Below the pieces are notes generated by a model. That model saw only the letters and a list, made by a program, of their open reading frames with translations, was not told the origin of the DNA and made no database searches. Made by a program: the position numbers and the translations under genes. This document shows, one piece after another, positions 1-9,573 of a stretch of DNA of 64,000 nt. The DNA is from Fulvimarina sp. Its GTDB lineage: Bacteria > Pseudomonadota > Alphaproteobacteria > Rhizobiales > Rhizobiaceae. Every line of letters starts with the position of its first letter. Position 1 is the first letter of the stretch. The DNA is taken from contig PACL01000044.1 in NCBI GenBank assembly GCA_002700095.1, forward strand, positions 33,555-97,554. The letters are read 5' to 3'.

Positions 1-31
1 CCGCGGCTGGTTTCCTGCGCCCGGATCGGCA

Positions 32-733
32 TCAAGCGGCTGGGCAGGGCCGGTCTTCCGTCGCCATCGGATAGTGGAGGTTGCCACCCTCATAGGGCGG
101 GAACTCGGAGAAGTCGGCCCGCATCTCATGGCGGACCGGCGAGTGCAGCGCGGCTTCCAGCGCGGCCGGGCTGTCGAAGAGGATGCGGTTGCGCTGGAGG
201 TGCTGGACGCGGCGCCAGGGCATCGCGTCGATCCAGTCGATCCGGGTGAGGATCTCCAACTCCCGCACGCCCGGGAAACGCCGCATGATCGGCGGGTGGT
301 GGGCGATGTAGTGGGACAGCCAGGCATTGGTGTCCTTTGCCGGCCCCGGATAGTGGACGACGTAGCTGCAGGCCGTCGGCGTCGGCGGCGCCGGCTCGGG
401 AACGTCGAAGCTGCGCACCGCCATGGCCTGCTGCGTCGCCTCTGCCCCGGCAAGGCTCGGCAGGGTTCCGGGCTCGGCGAGCGGCCGCAGGACGCCGCCG
501 CTGCCGATCGCAGCCTCGAGATCGGCCAGTTCCGCGAAATAGAGCTGGATGCCGAAGGCCGGCGGATGTCCGTCGTCGTTGTAGAGGTCCGACGCGGTCT
601 CGGGCGTGTAGAGCCGCGCCCGCTCCAGTCCAGGCACCCCTGCGACGAGCGTGCGAACGCGTCCGCGGTCGTCGTCGGAGACACGGCAGGCCGCATCGTC
701 CGACGTGAAGAAGACCAGATAGGAAAACCGCAT
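32..733 (-). CDS. EthD-like dimeric alpha/beta-barrel protein
   Basis: Protein of 233 residues with no signal peptide or membrane segment. The C-terminal half (about 110-225) has the look of an EthD/antibiotic-biosynthesis-monooxygenase domain: a YVVHYPGP strand, a helix ending in HHPP, then RRFPGVRELEI. The N-terminal half (1-105) may be a degenerate second copy, because members are often built as tandem ferredoxin-like folds. The ATG at 731-733 has GAGG 6 bases upstream and sits 8 bases after the permease stop, so it is probably the last gene of the transporter operon. Proteins of this kind act in oxidation or decarboxylation of aromatic or alkyl substrates, but no catalytic residue can be named. 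Function is unassigned. Confidence 0.6.
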   Translation of the reverse strand: MRFSYLVFFTSDDAACRVSDDDRGRVRTLVAGVPGLERARLYTPETASDLYNDDGHPPAFGIQLYFAELADLEAAIGSGGVLRPLAEPGTLPSLAGAEATQQAMAVRSFDVPEPAPPTPTACSYVVHYPGPAKDTNAWLSHYIAHHPPIMRRFPGVRELEILTRIDWIDAMPWRRVQHLQRNRILFDSPAALEAALHSPVRHEMRADFSEFPPYEGGNLHYPMATEDRPCPAA

Positions 734-741
734 CGAGGGCC

Positions 742-2052
742 TCACAACAGACTTGGCAGGAACAGGGCGAGGCTCGGGAACACGATGATCAGCGCGATCA
801 GGAGCAGCGTGCAGACCATGTAGGGGGCGACGGCCAGCGCGACGGTCTTCAAGGTGGTGCCCGGCGGCGCGACGCCGATCATCACGAACAGCAGGAGGCC
901 GAAGGGCGGCGTCGTGAAGCCCACCTCGTAGGCGAGCAGCAGGATCAGCGCGAACCAGACGAGGTCGAAGCCGAAGTGGTTGGCGATCGGCAGGAAGATC
1001 GGCAGGGTGATCAGCATCATCGACACCTGGTCCATGAACATGCCGAGGACCAGGATCACCAGCACCATGATGACGAGGAAGGTGTAGGGGCCGGGATCGA
1101 AGCCGGTGACGAAGGAGATGAAGCCGAAGCTCGCGCCGGAGAAGGCGAAGACCTGGGCGAAGGTCGTCGAGGCGGAGATGATCAGGAAGGTCATGGCGGT
1201 GACCTTCATCGCATCGTCGAGGGCCGCCCAGACCGAGGCCCAGCTGAACCGGCGATAGGCAAACAGCAACCCGAAGACGCCGGCGCAGCCGAGAGCTGCC
1301 GATTCCGTCGGCGTGGCGATGCCGAGCAGGATCGTCCCGACCACCAGGAAGATGATGACGCCCATCGGCACGATGTTGACGGCGACCGCCTTTGCTTTCG
1401 CGGCGAAGCCGATGTCGTCGACCGGATAGAGCGGCGCACAGTCCGGGTCGATGCGGGTCTGGACGTAGATCAGGAGCGCGAAGATCACCGTCAACAGGAG
1501 GCCCGGCAGGACGCCGGCGATGAGGAGCGCGCCGACATTGATGTTGGCGAGCGAGCCGAGCAGGACGCCGAGCGAGGAGGGCGGGATGATCACCGCCAGG
1601 CTGCCGGCGCCCAGAATCGGCCCGTAGGCCATCTTCGGCTTGTAGTTCCGCTTCAGCATCTCGGGGACCATCAGCGATCCCATCATGCCGGTATTGGCAA
1701 GGCTCGATCCCGACAGCGCCGAGAACACCGCGCCGCCGGCGAGGACGACGTAGGACAGGCGGGCCCGCAGGTTGCCGATGCACAGGTCGAGCGCGTGCAT
1801 GACGCCGTCGCCGAGGCCGGAGCGGAAGAACAGGCTGCCCATGATCAGGAACAGCGGAAGCGGCGCCAGCGAGTAGCTGGCGATCGCGTCGGAGAAGTTC
1901 GCGATCATCTGGGTGACGCCGGCCGAGCCGCCGAAGAACAGGAACAGGCCGATGATGTTGACCAGGAAGAAGGCGAAGGCGATGGGCAGGCCGAGACCCA
2001 TGAAGAACAGGATCAGGCCGACCATCAGGGCGAAGGGAAACAGCCAGTCCAT
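742..2052 (-). CDS. dctM: TRAP transporter large permease (DctM)
   Basis: Protein of 436 residues, made almost entirely of hydrophobic segments, the normal size and character of the DctM/SiaM membrane subunit that carries the sodium-driven transport path. Recognisable stretches include GLGLPIAFAF near the N-terminus, the GSLANINVGALLIAGVLPG region, and ATPTESAALG in the middle, a family hallmark. It follows the small permease with a 3-base gap, and the binding protein lies upstream, giving the standard P-Q-M order. The substrate cannot be read from the permease. TRAP systems import organic acids, and the setting suggests an aromatic or keto acid. Confidence 0.93.
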   Translation of the reverse strand: MDWLFPFALMVGLILFFMGLGLPIAFAFFLVNIIGLFLFFGGSAGVTQMIANFSDAIASYSLAPLPLFLIMGSLFFRSGLGDGVMHALDLCIGNLRARLSYVVLAGGAVFSALSGSSLANTGMMGSLMVPEMLKRNYKPKMAYGPILGAGSLAVIIPPSSLGVLLGSLANINVGALLIAGVLPGLLLTVIFALLIYVQTRIDPDCAPLYPVDDIGFAAKAKAVAVNIVPMGVIIFLVVGTILLGIATPTESAALGCAGVFGLLFAYRRFSWASVWAALDDAMKVTAMTFLIISASTTFAQVFAFSGASFGFISFVTGFDPGPYTFLVIMVLVILVLGMFMDQVSMMLITLPIFLPIANHFGFDLVWFALILLLAYEVGFTTPPFGLLLFVMIGVAPPGTTLKTVALAVAPYMVCTLLLIALIIVFPSLALFLPSLL

Positions 2053-2055
2053 GGT

Positions 2056-2586
2056 CTAAAGCCCTTCGCGCTCGAGCGGGTCGACATTGTAGAGACTGTC
2101 GTGGCCGATCAGGTATCGCAGCCATTCCAGCGCCGAGAGGAAGAAGCCGATGGCGATCGGCAGGAAGATCAGCCATTTCGGCATGTCGAAGGTCTTGGTC
2201 TCGTAGGCGCCGGTATTCAGCGCCTCCAGGGCCGAGGCGAAGGCGAAGTAGGTGAGGTAGAGGCACAGGCCGATGCACAGGGAATAGACGAGCTTCTCGA
2301 GCACGACCCGCCCGCCCGCCGGCAGCGCGCGCCGCAGGAACTCGACGAAGACGTGGCCCTTGATCCGGACGAGCCACGGCATCGGCAGGAATGCGGCGTA
2401 GAGCAGGCCGTATTCCGTCGCCGAGACGCCCCAGGCGATCGGCCGGTAGTTCAGGTTGCGCAGGACGACATCGGCGACGACCTCGACCACGATCGCGGCC
2501 AGCATCAGCTTGACCAGCGCGGCGAGGGCGAAGCTCGCCCAGCCGACGACCTTGAAGAAATTCTGCATGCCCGGGGTGTGCTCCAT
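2056..2586 (-). CDS. dctQ: TRAP transporter small permease (DctQ)
   Basis: Protein of 176 residues with four predicted membrane helices (about 14-36, 53-70, 92-115 and 140-158), matching DctQ, which scaffolds DctM in the inner membrane. The segment MPWLVRIKGHVFVEFLRR is a typical DctQ loop (RxKGHVxV). It lies 49 bases after the binding-protein gene and 3 bases before the large permease. It runs slightly long at the N-terminus compared with minimal members. Assignment rests on topology, motif and gene order. Confidence 0.9.
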   Translation of the reverse strand: MEHTPGMQNFFKVVGWASFALAALVKLMLAAIVVEVVADVVLRNLNYRPIAWGVSATEYGLLYAAFLPMPWLVRIKGHVFVEFLRRALPAGGRVVLEKLVYSLCIGLCLYLTYFAFASALEALNTGAYETKTFDMPKWLIFLPIAIGFFLSALEWLRYLIGHDSLYNVDPLEREGL

Positions 2587-2635
2587 GGTGCCGCCGGCGC
2601 CCGGAGTGCGCGCCGGCGGTGTCGTCTTGCGGGGC

Positions 2636-3619
2636 TCAGTTCTGGAAGTGCTTGCGCAGCTCGGGAACGTAGGTCGGGTCGCGGGACTCCATGCGGTCCC
2701 AGCTCGCCTTGGCGGCCTTGGCGAGGAACTCCTCGCGGCCCTTGCCCTGAAGTTCGAAGACCTGTTGACCCTCGGCGACCATCTCGTCGGCCTGGCGCTG
2801 GTTCTCGGTCCGGATCGCCTCGAGGCTCTCCTGCTCGTAGGCGATCGCGACGTCCGTCAGGATCTTCTGCGCCTCGGGCGACAGGGAGTCCCACTTGCTC
2901 TTGTTCATCGAGATCAGGACGTCGGTCTGGAAGAAGCTCGGATCGACCCGCCACTTGGTGAACTTGTCCCAGCCGAAGGACTTGTAGCCGAACACCGGAT
3001 AGGCGTTGGCGTTGATCACGCCGCGCTCCAGCGAGGTGTAGACCTCGCCCGGCGGCAGCACGATCACCGTCATGCCCAACGTCTCGAAGAACTGCCGGTA
3101 GAGCGGCGAGGAGCGGATCTTCAGGCTGCTCCACACCATGCCGCCGTCTTCCGAGCGGGTGGGCTCGTCGACGGTGAAGATGTTGAAGCCGGTGCCGGCG
3201 TCGACATGGGCGAGGAGATGGGCATTGCCCTTCTCGCCGAAGATCTTCTGCATCAGGTCCCAGCCGCCGTTCTCGCGGACCTCCTGGGGAAGCTTGGTGG
3301 AGGCCGAGAACGCCTCGCCTTCCGGCACGATCTCCAGATACTGGCCGGCCGGCGCGTTGATCATGTCGATCAGGCCGTTCTTCTGGGCGAGACCCAGCTG
3401 GCCGGGAGGGATTACCTCCGGCCCGCCGCGCACCTGGATCTGCACGACGCCCTTGCCGGCCGCGTTGACCTTGTCGACGAACTTCAGGAAGCTCTGGGCA
3501 AAGGAGTTCTGCGCAGGCGTGAAGTGCGCCGCGTTGAGGGTGATCTCGTCGGCGCGGCCGGCGCCGGCCGAAAGGGCCAAAAGGCCGCAGGCGAGGGCAA
3601 GTCTCAGGGCAGTTCGCAT
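2636..3619 (-). CDS. dctP: TRAP transporter periplasmic binding protein (DctP)
   Basis: Protein of 327 residues from the ATG at 3617-3619. It has a Sec signal peptide (MRTALRLALACGLLALSAGAG, cleaved near residue 23), then the DctP fold opening ITLNAAHFTPAQNSF. The region NAYPVFGYKSFGWDKFTKWRVD and the C-terminal ISMNKSKWDSLSPEAQK are typical of DctP proteins. The reading frame stays open 28 codons further upstream, but those residues are arginine-rich and precede the signal peptide, so the inner ATG is chosen. It begins the P-Q-M set, 80 bases after the last ABC-importer gene, and may be co-transcribed with it. The ligand is unknown. Confidence 0.92.
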   Translation of the reverse strand: MRTALRLALACGLLALSAGAGRADEITLNAAHFTPAQNSFAQSFLKFVDKVNAAGKGVVQIQVRGGPEVIPPGQLGLAQKNGLIDMINAPAGQYLEIVPEGEAFSASTKLPQEVRENGGWDLMQKIFGEKGNAHLLAHVDAGTGFNIFTVDEPTRSEDGGMVWSSLKIRSSPLYRQFFETLGMTVIVLPPGEVYTSLERGVINANAYPVFGYKSFGWDKFTKWRVDPSFFQTDVLISMNKSKWDSLSPEAQKILTDVAIAYEQESLEAIRTENQRQADEMVAEGQQVFELQGKGREEFLAKAAKASWDRMESRDPTYVPELRKHFQN

Positions 3620-3699
3620 GAAGGATTCCCTTTCGCTTCGATGGACTTTTTGTCTCGGGAGCGTTTCTCGTCGGCGGCCGTGGAGGCCGCCGGCGCTGA

Positions 3700-4569
3700 T
3701 CATCCGGCAGCTTGCGCCGCCTCTGCCGCCCCGGGGGGCGGGCGTCCCAGCCAGTTGGGGTCGGGCACGAGGGGCGGGATCGCGTCCAGGAGCCGGCGCG
3801 TGTAGTCCGCCTTCGGATTGTCGAACAGCGCCGCGCAGGATCCCTCCTCGACGATCCGGCCGGCGCGCATGACGACCACCCGGTGGCAGAGGTTGCGGAT
3901 CACCGACAGGTCGTGGCTGATGAAGGCGAGGGCGAGTTGAAGCTCGCCGGCGAGCCGCCGCAGCAGCGCCAGCACCTGGGCCTGCGTCGAGACGTCGAGG
4001 CCGGAGACGATCTCGTCGGCGAGGACGAAGTCCGGCCGGGTGGCGATCGCGCGGGCGATCCCGACCCTTTGGCGCTGGCCGCCGGACAGTTCGTGCGGGA
4101 AGCGGTCGAGGAGGGCAGGATCGAGCCCGACGGCGACCATCAGACGCACGAGTTCGCCGTCGCGGATCTCGGCCCGTTGGCCGGCGTCCAGCGTCAGGCC
4201 GGCCGCGACGATCGACCGGATGCGCCGGCGCGGATTGAGGGACGACTGCGGATCCTGGAAGATCATCTGCATGCGCCGGCGCATTGGACGAAGCGTGTCC
4301 TGCGAGGCATGGGTGATGTCGACGCCGTCGAAGGCGAGCCGTCCGGCGGTCGGCTCGTGCAGGCGAAGCAGGAGGCGGCCCAGCGAACTCTTGCCGGACC
4401 CGGATTCGCCGACGATCCCGACGATCTCGCCCCGGCGGATCGAAAGTGTGACCGGATGCAGGATGCGCGTCAACGGTCGCCGACCGAAGGCGCGGGCCGC
4501 ATTCATGTCCGGCAGTTCGAGTTCGACGCCTTTGGCCTCGACCAGGATGGGGGCGTTCGGATCAAGCAT
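3700..4569 (-). CDS. Oligopeptide/opine-type ABC importer ATPase (DppF-like)
   Basis: Protein of 289 residues with the full ABC set: Walker A GESGSGKS at about 54-61, FQDPQSSLNP after the Q-loop, signature LSGGQRQRVGIARA, Walker B FVLADEIVSGLDVS and the switch histidine in FISHDLSV. DEI instead of DEP after Walker B is usual in this subfamily. The C-terminus has the oligopeptide-type tail (YTRRLLDAIP). The gene overlaps the end of the preceding ATPase gene by 8 bases. It would pair with that subunit to power the two DppB/DppC-like permeases. The substrate (peptide, opine or other organonitrogen compound) cannot be told from the ATPase. Confidence 0.93.
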   Translation of the reverse strand: MLDPNAPILVEAKGVELELPDMNAARAFGRRPLTRILHPVTLSIRRGEIVGIVGESGSGKSSLGRLLLRLHEPTAGRLAFDGVDITHASQDTLRPMRRRMQMIFQDPQSSLNPRRRIRSIVAAGLTLDAGQRAEIRDGELVRLMVAVGLDPALLDRFPHELSGGQRQRVGIARAIATRPDFVLADEIVSGLDVSTQAQVLALLRRLAGELQLALAFISHDLSVIRNLCHRVVVMRAGRIVEEGSCAALFDNPKADYTRRLLDAIPPLVPDPNWLGRPPPGAAEAAQAAG

Positions 4570-5446
4570 GGGTCACCCGCTCCAGCCCATGGCGGGCGAG
4601 CTCGCCCTGAAGCGCCGCGGTGAGACTGGCGGGGATTGGCTGCATGCCGCTGCCTGTCTGATCATGGCGCGGACTGGCTGCCATCAGGGCGGCCGTATAG
4701 GGATGCGACGGGGCGGCAAGGACGTCGGCCGTCGCGCCCTGTTCGACGATCATGCCGCCATAAAGCACCGTCACGCGGTCGCAGATCTGCGCGACGACGC
4801 CGAGGTCGTGGGTGACGAAGAGGACGCCGGTGCCGTGGCTCGCCTGCATTGACCGGATCAGCCGCAGCACCTCCTTCTGGACCGTCACGTCGAGGGCCGT
4901 GGTCGGCTCGTCGGCGATGATCAGCTTCGGGTCCATCGAAAAGGCGGCGGCGATCAGGATCCGCTGCCGCATGCCGCCCGACAGCTCGTGCGGATAGCGC
5001 CGGAGCACCGCTTCCGGATCGTTGATCTGGACGTCCCGCAACAGCGATACCGCCTTGTCCTCGAGCGCCTTGCCGTTCAGCCCGCGCTTCAGCCGCAGCC
5101 CGTCGGTCAGCTGATCGCCGATCCGCCGCGACGGGTTGAGCGAGGTCATCGGATCCTGCGGGATGAGGGCGATCTGCGAGCCGAGGATTTCCCGTCGGCG
5201 GCCGGCCGGCATGGCGAGGAGGTCCTCGCCGCAGAACCGGATCGTGCCGCCGGCAAGTTCGATCGCGCCGGGCAGGATGCCGAGGATCGCCTTGCCGATC
5301 GTCGACTTGCCGGCGCCGCTCTCGCCGACCAGCCCGTGTACCTCGCCGGGAGCGACCTCGAGATCGACCGAGCGCAGGAGCGGCGTGTGCGGCGGCCGCT
5401 TCAGCCGTGCCGACAGGCCGGCGATCGAGAGCAGCGCGGGGCTCAT
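4562..5446 (-). CDS. Oligopeptide/opine-type ABC importer ATPase (DppD-like)
   Basis: Protein of 294 residues from the ATG at 5444-5446, which overlaps the upstream permease stop as ATGA. Walker [10 protein letters not shown] lies at 41-49. [11 protein letters not shown], the signature LSGGMRQRI, Walker [15 protein letters not shown] and the switch VTHDLGVV follow in order. The tail [13 protein letters not shown] is the oligopeptide-family C-terminus. A longer frame extends 34 codons upstream, but it runs inside the permease gene and lacks family similarity. It partners the DppF-like ATPase encoded next. Confidence 0.93.
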   Translation of the reverse strand: MSPALLSIAGLSARLKRPPHTPLLRSVDLEVAPGEVHGLVGESGAGKSTIGKAILGILPGAIELAGGTIRFCGEDLLAMPAGRRREILGSQIALIPQDPMTSLNPSRRIGDQLTDGLRLKRGLNGKALEDKAVSLLRDVQINDPEAVLRRYPHELSGGMRQRILIAAAFSMDPKLIIADEPTTALDVTVQKEVLRLIRSMQASHGTGVLFVTHDLGVVAQICDRVTVLYGGMIVEQGATADVLAAPSHPYTAALMAASPRHDQTGSGMQPIPASLTAALQGELARHGLERVTHA

Positions 5447-6351
5447 CGCCGCATCACCGGGTCGGTCAGCCGGCGCAGACCGTCGCCGAGCTGGTTGAAG
5501 GCGAGCACCGTCAGGACGAGCAGGGAGAGCGGAAACACCATGACCCACCAGCCGTGGTAGATGATCTGCCGCCCTTCGGCGATCATCCCGCCCCAGGTCG
5601 GCATGTCGGAGGAGACCGACAGCCCGACGAAGGACAGCACCGCCTCGACGATCACCGCGATGCCCATTTCCAGGCTGAGGAGCACCAGGACGACGGGCAG
5701 GACGTTGGGCAGCACCTCCCGCGTCAGGATCGTCCAGCGGCTGCGGCCTAGGACGACGGCGGCGTCGACATAGTCCATCCGGGTCTGCTGCAGGGTCTCG
5801 GAGCGTACGACGCGGCAGAACCGCGTCCAGTCGATGATCACGATGGCGAGGATGACCGAGGTGAGGCCGGTCCCGATCATCGCGACGAGGAGGATCGACA
5901 GGAGGACGGGGGGAAACGCCATCCAGATGTCGATCAGCCGGGAGACGACCGCATCGACCCAGCCGCCGTAATAGCCCGCGAGAAGGCCCAGCACCGTGCC
6001 GAACGCACCGGCGGCGAGCGCCGCGACGATGGCCACGGTGAGGGCGACGCGGGCGCCGTGGATCAGCCGGGAGGCGATGTCGCGCCCCAGGCTGTCGGTG
6101 CCGAGGACATAGCCGGGGTCGGCACCGGCGCTGAAGGCCGGTGGCAGCGTGTTGAGCATCAGATCCTGCTCCAGCGGATCGTGGGGCGAGACCAGCGGCG
6201 CGAAGATCGCGGCGAGAAGCAGGAGCAGGAGATAACCGCCCGCCACCACGACCCGCGGCTCGCGGCGAAGGCCCTTCAGCCAGGACGGCATGCCCCGGTG
6301 CGCCACCGAGCCGCCGAGACGCGGGATTTCGGGAAGCGCCCGCTCAACCAT
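5443..6351 (-). CDS. ABC importer permease (DppC-like)
   Basis: Protein of 302 residues with about six membrane helices. It has the DppC N-terminal cue [15 protein letters not shown] after the first helix, the [19 protein letters not shown] segment, and an EAA coupling loop ([11 protein letters not shown]). These mark the second permease of the peptide/nickel ABC family. It overlaps the upstream permease gene by 8 bases and the downstream ATPase gene by 4, so the operon is translationally coupled. Confidence 0.92.
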   Translation of the reverse strand: MVERALPEIPRLGGSVAHRGMPSWLKGLRREPRVVVAGGYLLLLLLAAIFAPLVSPHDPLEQDLMLNTLPPAFSAGADPGYVLGTDSLGRDIASRLIHGARVALTVAIVAALAAGAFGTVLGLLAGYYGGWVDAVVSRLIDIWMAFPPVLLSILLVAMIGTGLTSVILAIVIIDWTRFCRVVRSETLQQTRMDYVDAAVVLGRSRWTILTREVLPNVLPVVLVLLSLEMGIAVIVEAVLSFVGLSVSSDMPTWGGMIAEGRQIIYHGWWVMVFPLSLLVLTVLAFNQLGDGLRRLTDPVMRR

Positions 6352-7351
6352 GCCGCAGCCTCGGATTGAGGAGGGCGAAGCTCGCCTCGACGGCGAGATT
6401 GATCAGGATGAAGATCAGCCCGAAGGTCAGGATCAGGCCCTGGACCAGCGGCAGGTCGCGGTTGATCACCGCGTCGATGGCGAGGTTGCCGATGCCGGGA
6501 TACGCGAAGATCCGCTCGACGATCACCGTGCCGCCGAACATGAAGGTGAACTGCACGCCGGTGAGCGCCAGCGTCGGGATCATGGCGTTGCGCAGCGTCT
6601 CGCGAAGCGTCACCCGCAGGCGCGAGGCGCCGCGGATGCGGGCCAGCAGCGCATAGTCCCGGAGCGCCTCGCTCTCCAGCGCGCCCTTCAGCACCCGCAG
6701 GATCACCGCCGCCAGCGGCAGCGCCAGGGCCATGGCCGGCATGATCATGTGGGCGAGGACGTCCCGTGCGATGTCGAGGCGCAGGCGGAGCAGGCTTTCG
6801 ATCAGAAGGAAGGAGGTCGTAAAATCGATCGCCAGGCGCGGGTCGACACGCCCCGAGATCGGCAGGATGGGCCAGGCGACGCCGAACAGGAGGACGAAGG
6901 CGAGGGCCCAGACGAAGTCCGGCACGGCGAGGAGGATGCCGTTGGCGTTGTCGACGGTGCTGCCGATCAGCCGCCGCGTCCCGAGCGTCGAGGCGACGGC
7001 GGCGCCGATCCCCAGCGCGAGCCCGACGGCGAGCGCCGTCAGCGTCAGCTCAATGGTTGCGGGGAGGCGGCCGGCGATCAGATGCACCACGTTCTGGCGC
7101 ATGGAGATCGAGGTTCCGAAGTCGCCGGTGAGGGCATGGCCGAGCCAGATGACGAACTGGGCGACAAGGCCCTTGTCGAGGCCGTAGGCGGCCCGGAGCC
7201 GGGCGATGTCCTCGGCGCTCGCCCCCGGCGCGATCATCATGGCGATGGGATCGCCGGGAACGACCCGCAGCAGGACGAACGACACGACCGCAACGCCGAA
7301 CAGCGTGACGATGGCGAAGACGACCTGCCGAAGGGCGCGGGATGAGAGCAT
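6344..7351 (-). CDS. ABC importer permease (DppB-like)
   Basis: Protein of 335 residues from the ATG at 7349-7351. It opens with the DppB helix (RQVVFAIVTLFGVAVVSFVLLR) followed by VVPGDPIAMM, a strong family hallmark. The EAA loop (RETLRNAMIPTLALTG) and VERIFAYPGIG near the C-terminus are also typical. A frame extends much further upstream, but it would run back into the binding-protein gene and gives no family match. It forms the membrane channel with the DppC-like subunit. Confidence 0.92.
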   Translation of the reverse strand: MLSSRALRQVVFAIVTLFGVAVVSFVLLRVVPGDPIAMMIAPGASAEDIARLRAAYGLDKGLVAQFVIWLGHALTGDFGTSISMRQNVVHLIAGRLPATIELTLTALAVGLALGIGAAVASTLGTRRLIGSTVDNANGILLAVPDFVWALAFVLLFGVAWPILPISGRVDPRLAIDFTTSFLLIESLLRLRLDIARDVLAHMIMPAMALALPLAAVILRVLKGALESEALRDYALLARIRGASRLRVTLRETLRNAMIPTLALTGVQFTFMFGGTVIVERIFAYPGIGNLAIDAVINRDLPLVQGLILTFGLIFILINLAVEASFALLNPRLRHG

Positions 7352-7400
7352 GGGCGTCGTCAGCTCGACCGTTCTTCCTGGCGGGGTTTGAGCGTGCCGC

Positions 7401-8945
7401 TCACGCCTTGGCAGGTGCGACCAGCGTCGCCTGCAGGGCGCCGGATCCGTTCGGCACCACCGACAGGCCGTCGCGGAAGACGATCGGCTGGACGTATTGC
7501 AAGAGCGGGATGACATAGCCGTTGTCGGCGATGGTGCGGCTGACGGCCTTCCAGCCGGCGATGCGCTTGTCCTCGTCCTTCTCGTTCCACAGCGGGCCGA
7601 TCTGAGCATCGAGGTCGTCGGTGTCCCAGACCGAGTGGGGCGAGGGGCCGAACATGGCGAAGCCCGTCGAAGTGGTGGGATCGCCGATGGCGTTGCCCCA
7701 GTTGTAGAAGGCGAAGGGCGCCAGCTGATCGTTGGCGCGCAGCTCGTAGTGCTTGGCGATCTCGTAGACCTCGATCTCCGCCTCGATGCCGACCTTGCGC
7801 CACATGCCGACGATCGCCTGGATCATCTCGTAGTCCTTGGGCTTGAACCCGCGGGTGGTCTGGATCGTCACCTTGACCGGATTGTCGGGCGAGAAGCCGC
7901 TGTCGGCGAGGAGCTTGATCGCCATGTCCGGATCGTAGGCAACCGTGATGGAGGGGTCGTAGGCGAGGTATTCCGGGGCTTCCAGCGTGTCGATCGGCAC
8001 ACCGTAGCCGGACAGCAGACGGTCGATGATCGCCTGCTTGTTGATGGCGTGATGGGCGGCGAGGCGCACGTTCTTGTCGAGCAGCGGCTCGACGTCGTTG
8101 ATGAAGATCATGCCGATGTCGGAGATCGGCTCGGCCGTCCCCGAGAAGCCGCCAGCCTTGGTCAGCCGGTCGTATTCCTCGTAGGGGATCTCGAGGGTGA
8201 CGTCCGAGCCGCCGCTCTCGATCTCGGCGACGCGGCTCGAGGCGTCGGGCACGAACTTGAAGATCACCGTGTCGAAGGCCGGCTTGCCGCCCCAGTAGGC
8301 CTCGTTGGCCTTCAGCCGCAGGAAGCCGTTCGACTGGAACTCGTCGACCTTGTAGGGGCCGGTGCCGATCGGCGCGCGCTCGAAGCCTTCCGCGCCGACT
8401 TTCTCGAAATAGGCCTTCGGCATGACGTAGCCGGTGAGAAACGCCATCCACTTGAACAGCGTCGGCTCGTAGGACTTCACGTCCGCCTCAATGCGGTTGC
8501 CGTCGATCGTGAAGTTGCCGATGGTCGACCAGACGAACTGGATCGGATTGCCCGTGGCGGGGTCGCCCGCACGCTCCAGCGACCACACCACGTCTTCCGC
8601 GGTGAAGGGCGAGCCGTCATGCCAGCTGACGTCCTCGCGAACCTCCATCCAGACCTTGGTCTTGTCGTCGTTCCAGCCCCAGCCGGTCAGAAGGCCCGGC
8701 TCGAAGGACAGATCCGGCTTCTGGCCGACATACTGGTCGAAGACCGACCGGTAGATGGCCTGGATCGTCGGGTTGACCGCCGACGGGCCGACGGTCGGGT
8801 CCCAGGCCGGAAGGTTGACGTTGTAGGCGATCGTCACTGTGTCCGCATCGGCGGCGCTGGCGGCGGTGCCCTTCAGGAAGCTCGCCAGCACGATGCCCGT
8901 GCCTGCCAGCTTGAGGATGTCTCGTCTCGTGGAATTCATGGTCAT
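7401..8945 (-). CDS. ABC importer solute-binding protein, family 5, Tat-exported
   Basis: Protein of 514 residues of the SBP_bac_5 family, which binds peptides, opines and other nitrogenous compounds in the periplasm. The N-terminus STRRDILKLAGTGIVLASF is a twin-arginine signal. EDVSWHDGSPFTAEDVVWSLERA is the family signature. The ATG at 8943-8945 has GGGAAG 7 bases upstream; a second ATG two codons later is possible. It is the first gene of a minus-strand run reaching to position 32, and operator site A lies about 90 bases upstream. That placement ties this importer to the same regulon as the catabolic units. Confidence 0.92.
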   Translation of the reverse strand: MTMNSTRRDILKLAGTGIVLASFLKGTAASAADADTVTIAYNVNLPAWDPTVGPSAVNPTIQAIYRSVFDQYVGQKPDLSFEPGLLTGWGWNDDKTKVWMEVREDVSWHDGSPFTAEDVVWSLERAGDPATGNPIQFVWSTIGNFTIDGNRIEADVKSYEPTLFKWMAFLTGYVMPKAYFEKVGAEGFERAPIGTGPYKVDEFQSNGFLRLKANEAYWGGKPAFDTVIFKFVPDASSRVAEIESGGSDVTLEIPYEEYDRLTKAGGFSGTAEPISDIGMIFINDVEPLLDKNVRLAAHHAINKQAIIDRLLSGYGVPIDTLEAPEYLAYDPSITVAYDPDMAIKLLADSGFSPDNPVKVTIQTTRGFKPKDYEMIQAIVGMWRKVGIEAEIEVYEIAKHYELRANDQLAPFAFYNWGNAIGDPTTSTGFAMFGPSPHSVWDTDDLDAQIGPLWNEKDEDKRIAGWKAVSRTIADNGYVIPLLQYVQPIVFRDGLSVVPNGSGALQATLVAPAKA

Positions 8946-9033
8946 CCGATCGCTTCCCAGGGTGCGGATTGGACATCGGGGCGCTGGCACAGAGGCGCCC
9001 ATCGACCGGGCCGCAAGCAGAAGGCGAAGCTGC

Positions 9034-9061
9034 CAGACTGCTTTAGGCTTAAAATTATTTC
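9034..9061 (-). promoter_or_regulatory. Operator site A, core TTTA-N4-TAAA
   Basis: Read on the minus strand the site is GAAATAAT, then TTTA AGCC TAAA, then GCAGTCTG. The core is at 9042-9053. It lies 97 bases upstream of the family-5 binding-protein start. It is one of nine sites sharing the core, spacing and flanks. The repressor is inferred to be the MarR protein at 39504-40046. Confidence 0.7.
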
Positions 9062-9573
9062 ACCATTAAAGGACCAAGTGCGCGGCTTTGCCAAGGGGGG
9101 TTCCTAGGCATTTTCGCCGGAGCATATTTTTTGTGCAGAGCGGGATGAATTGCGGCAGTGCGAGAGGGTCGGTGGCCGCGCATTTTTGGGCTTGAATGTT
9201 TTAAGATTAAAGCATTCAATCGGAGCCCGACCCCAGCCGTTTCGATCGAGCGAACGGAGAGTGCCGCCATGCCGCGCCACGCCAGAGATCCGCAAGCCTT
9301 GAGGGCGCCGGGGCGCCCGGCCATGCTGCATGGCGGCTGTGGCTCCGTCCGGTTCGAGCTCTGCCACTTCGTCGCCGGTTCGTCGTGGGGCCCGACTGCC
9401 CGGCCGGATGCGGAGCGAGGAAATGCCGCGCGAGGATCGGCCAGGGCTGTTTGCCGCCGTCGGGTCTTGCCGGCGACCGGGCGAGTGGCGTTTTACCCTT
9501 GGCGGGAAGCGCTGGGCCGCGTCGATGTCGAACCGGCCTGCGGCGATCTTCAGCTATCCGTGCGAGCAGGATC
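9062..9573. other. Long divergent control region without a convincing gene
   Basis: The 628 bases between the starts at 8945 and 9574 hold operators A and B and, at 9128-9143, a T-rich 16-mer that recurs at 48156-48171. From B onward there are about 355 bases before the CoA-ligase start. Short frames exist there in several phases, but none has a good start with a ribosome site or a protein I recognise. It may be a long 5-prime leader or the remains of a small gene. Confidence 0.5.
9192..9219 (+). promoter_or_regulatory. Operator site B, core TTTA-N4-TAAA
   Basis: This is the most symmetrical of the nine sites: GAATG, T, TTTA AGAT TAAA, G, CATTC, so the arms extend to 24 bases (9194-9217) with few mismatches. 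The core is at 9200-9211. A plausible promoter overlaps it: TTGGGC, 16 bases, TAAAGC. It points toward the CoA-ligase operon starting at 9574. Confidence 0.72.

Noticed and set aside
734..2377. Upstream extension of the EthD-like gene to more than 700 residues
   Set aside because: The added part is the DctM gene read in another phase. The ATG at 731-733 has its own ribosome site.
976..2961. Long plus-strand open frame of about 660 codons
   Set aside because: It is antisense to DctM, DctQ and DctP, very rich in Arg, Asp, Gln and Gly, and resembles no protein. It is a by-product of high GC codon use.
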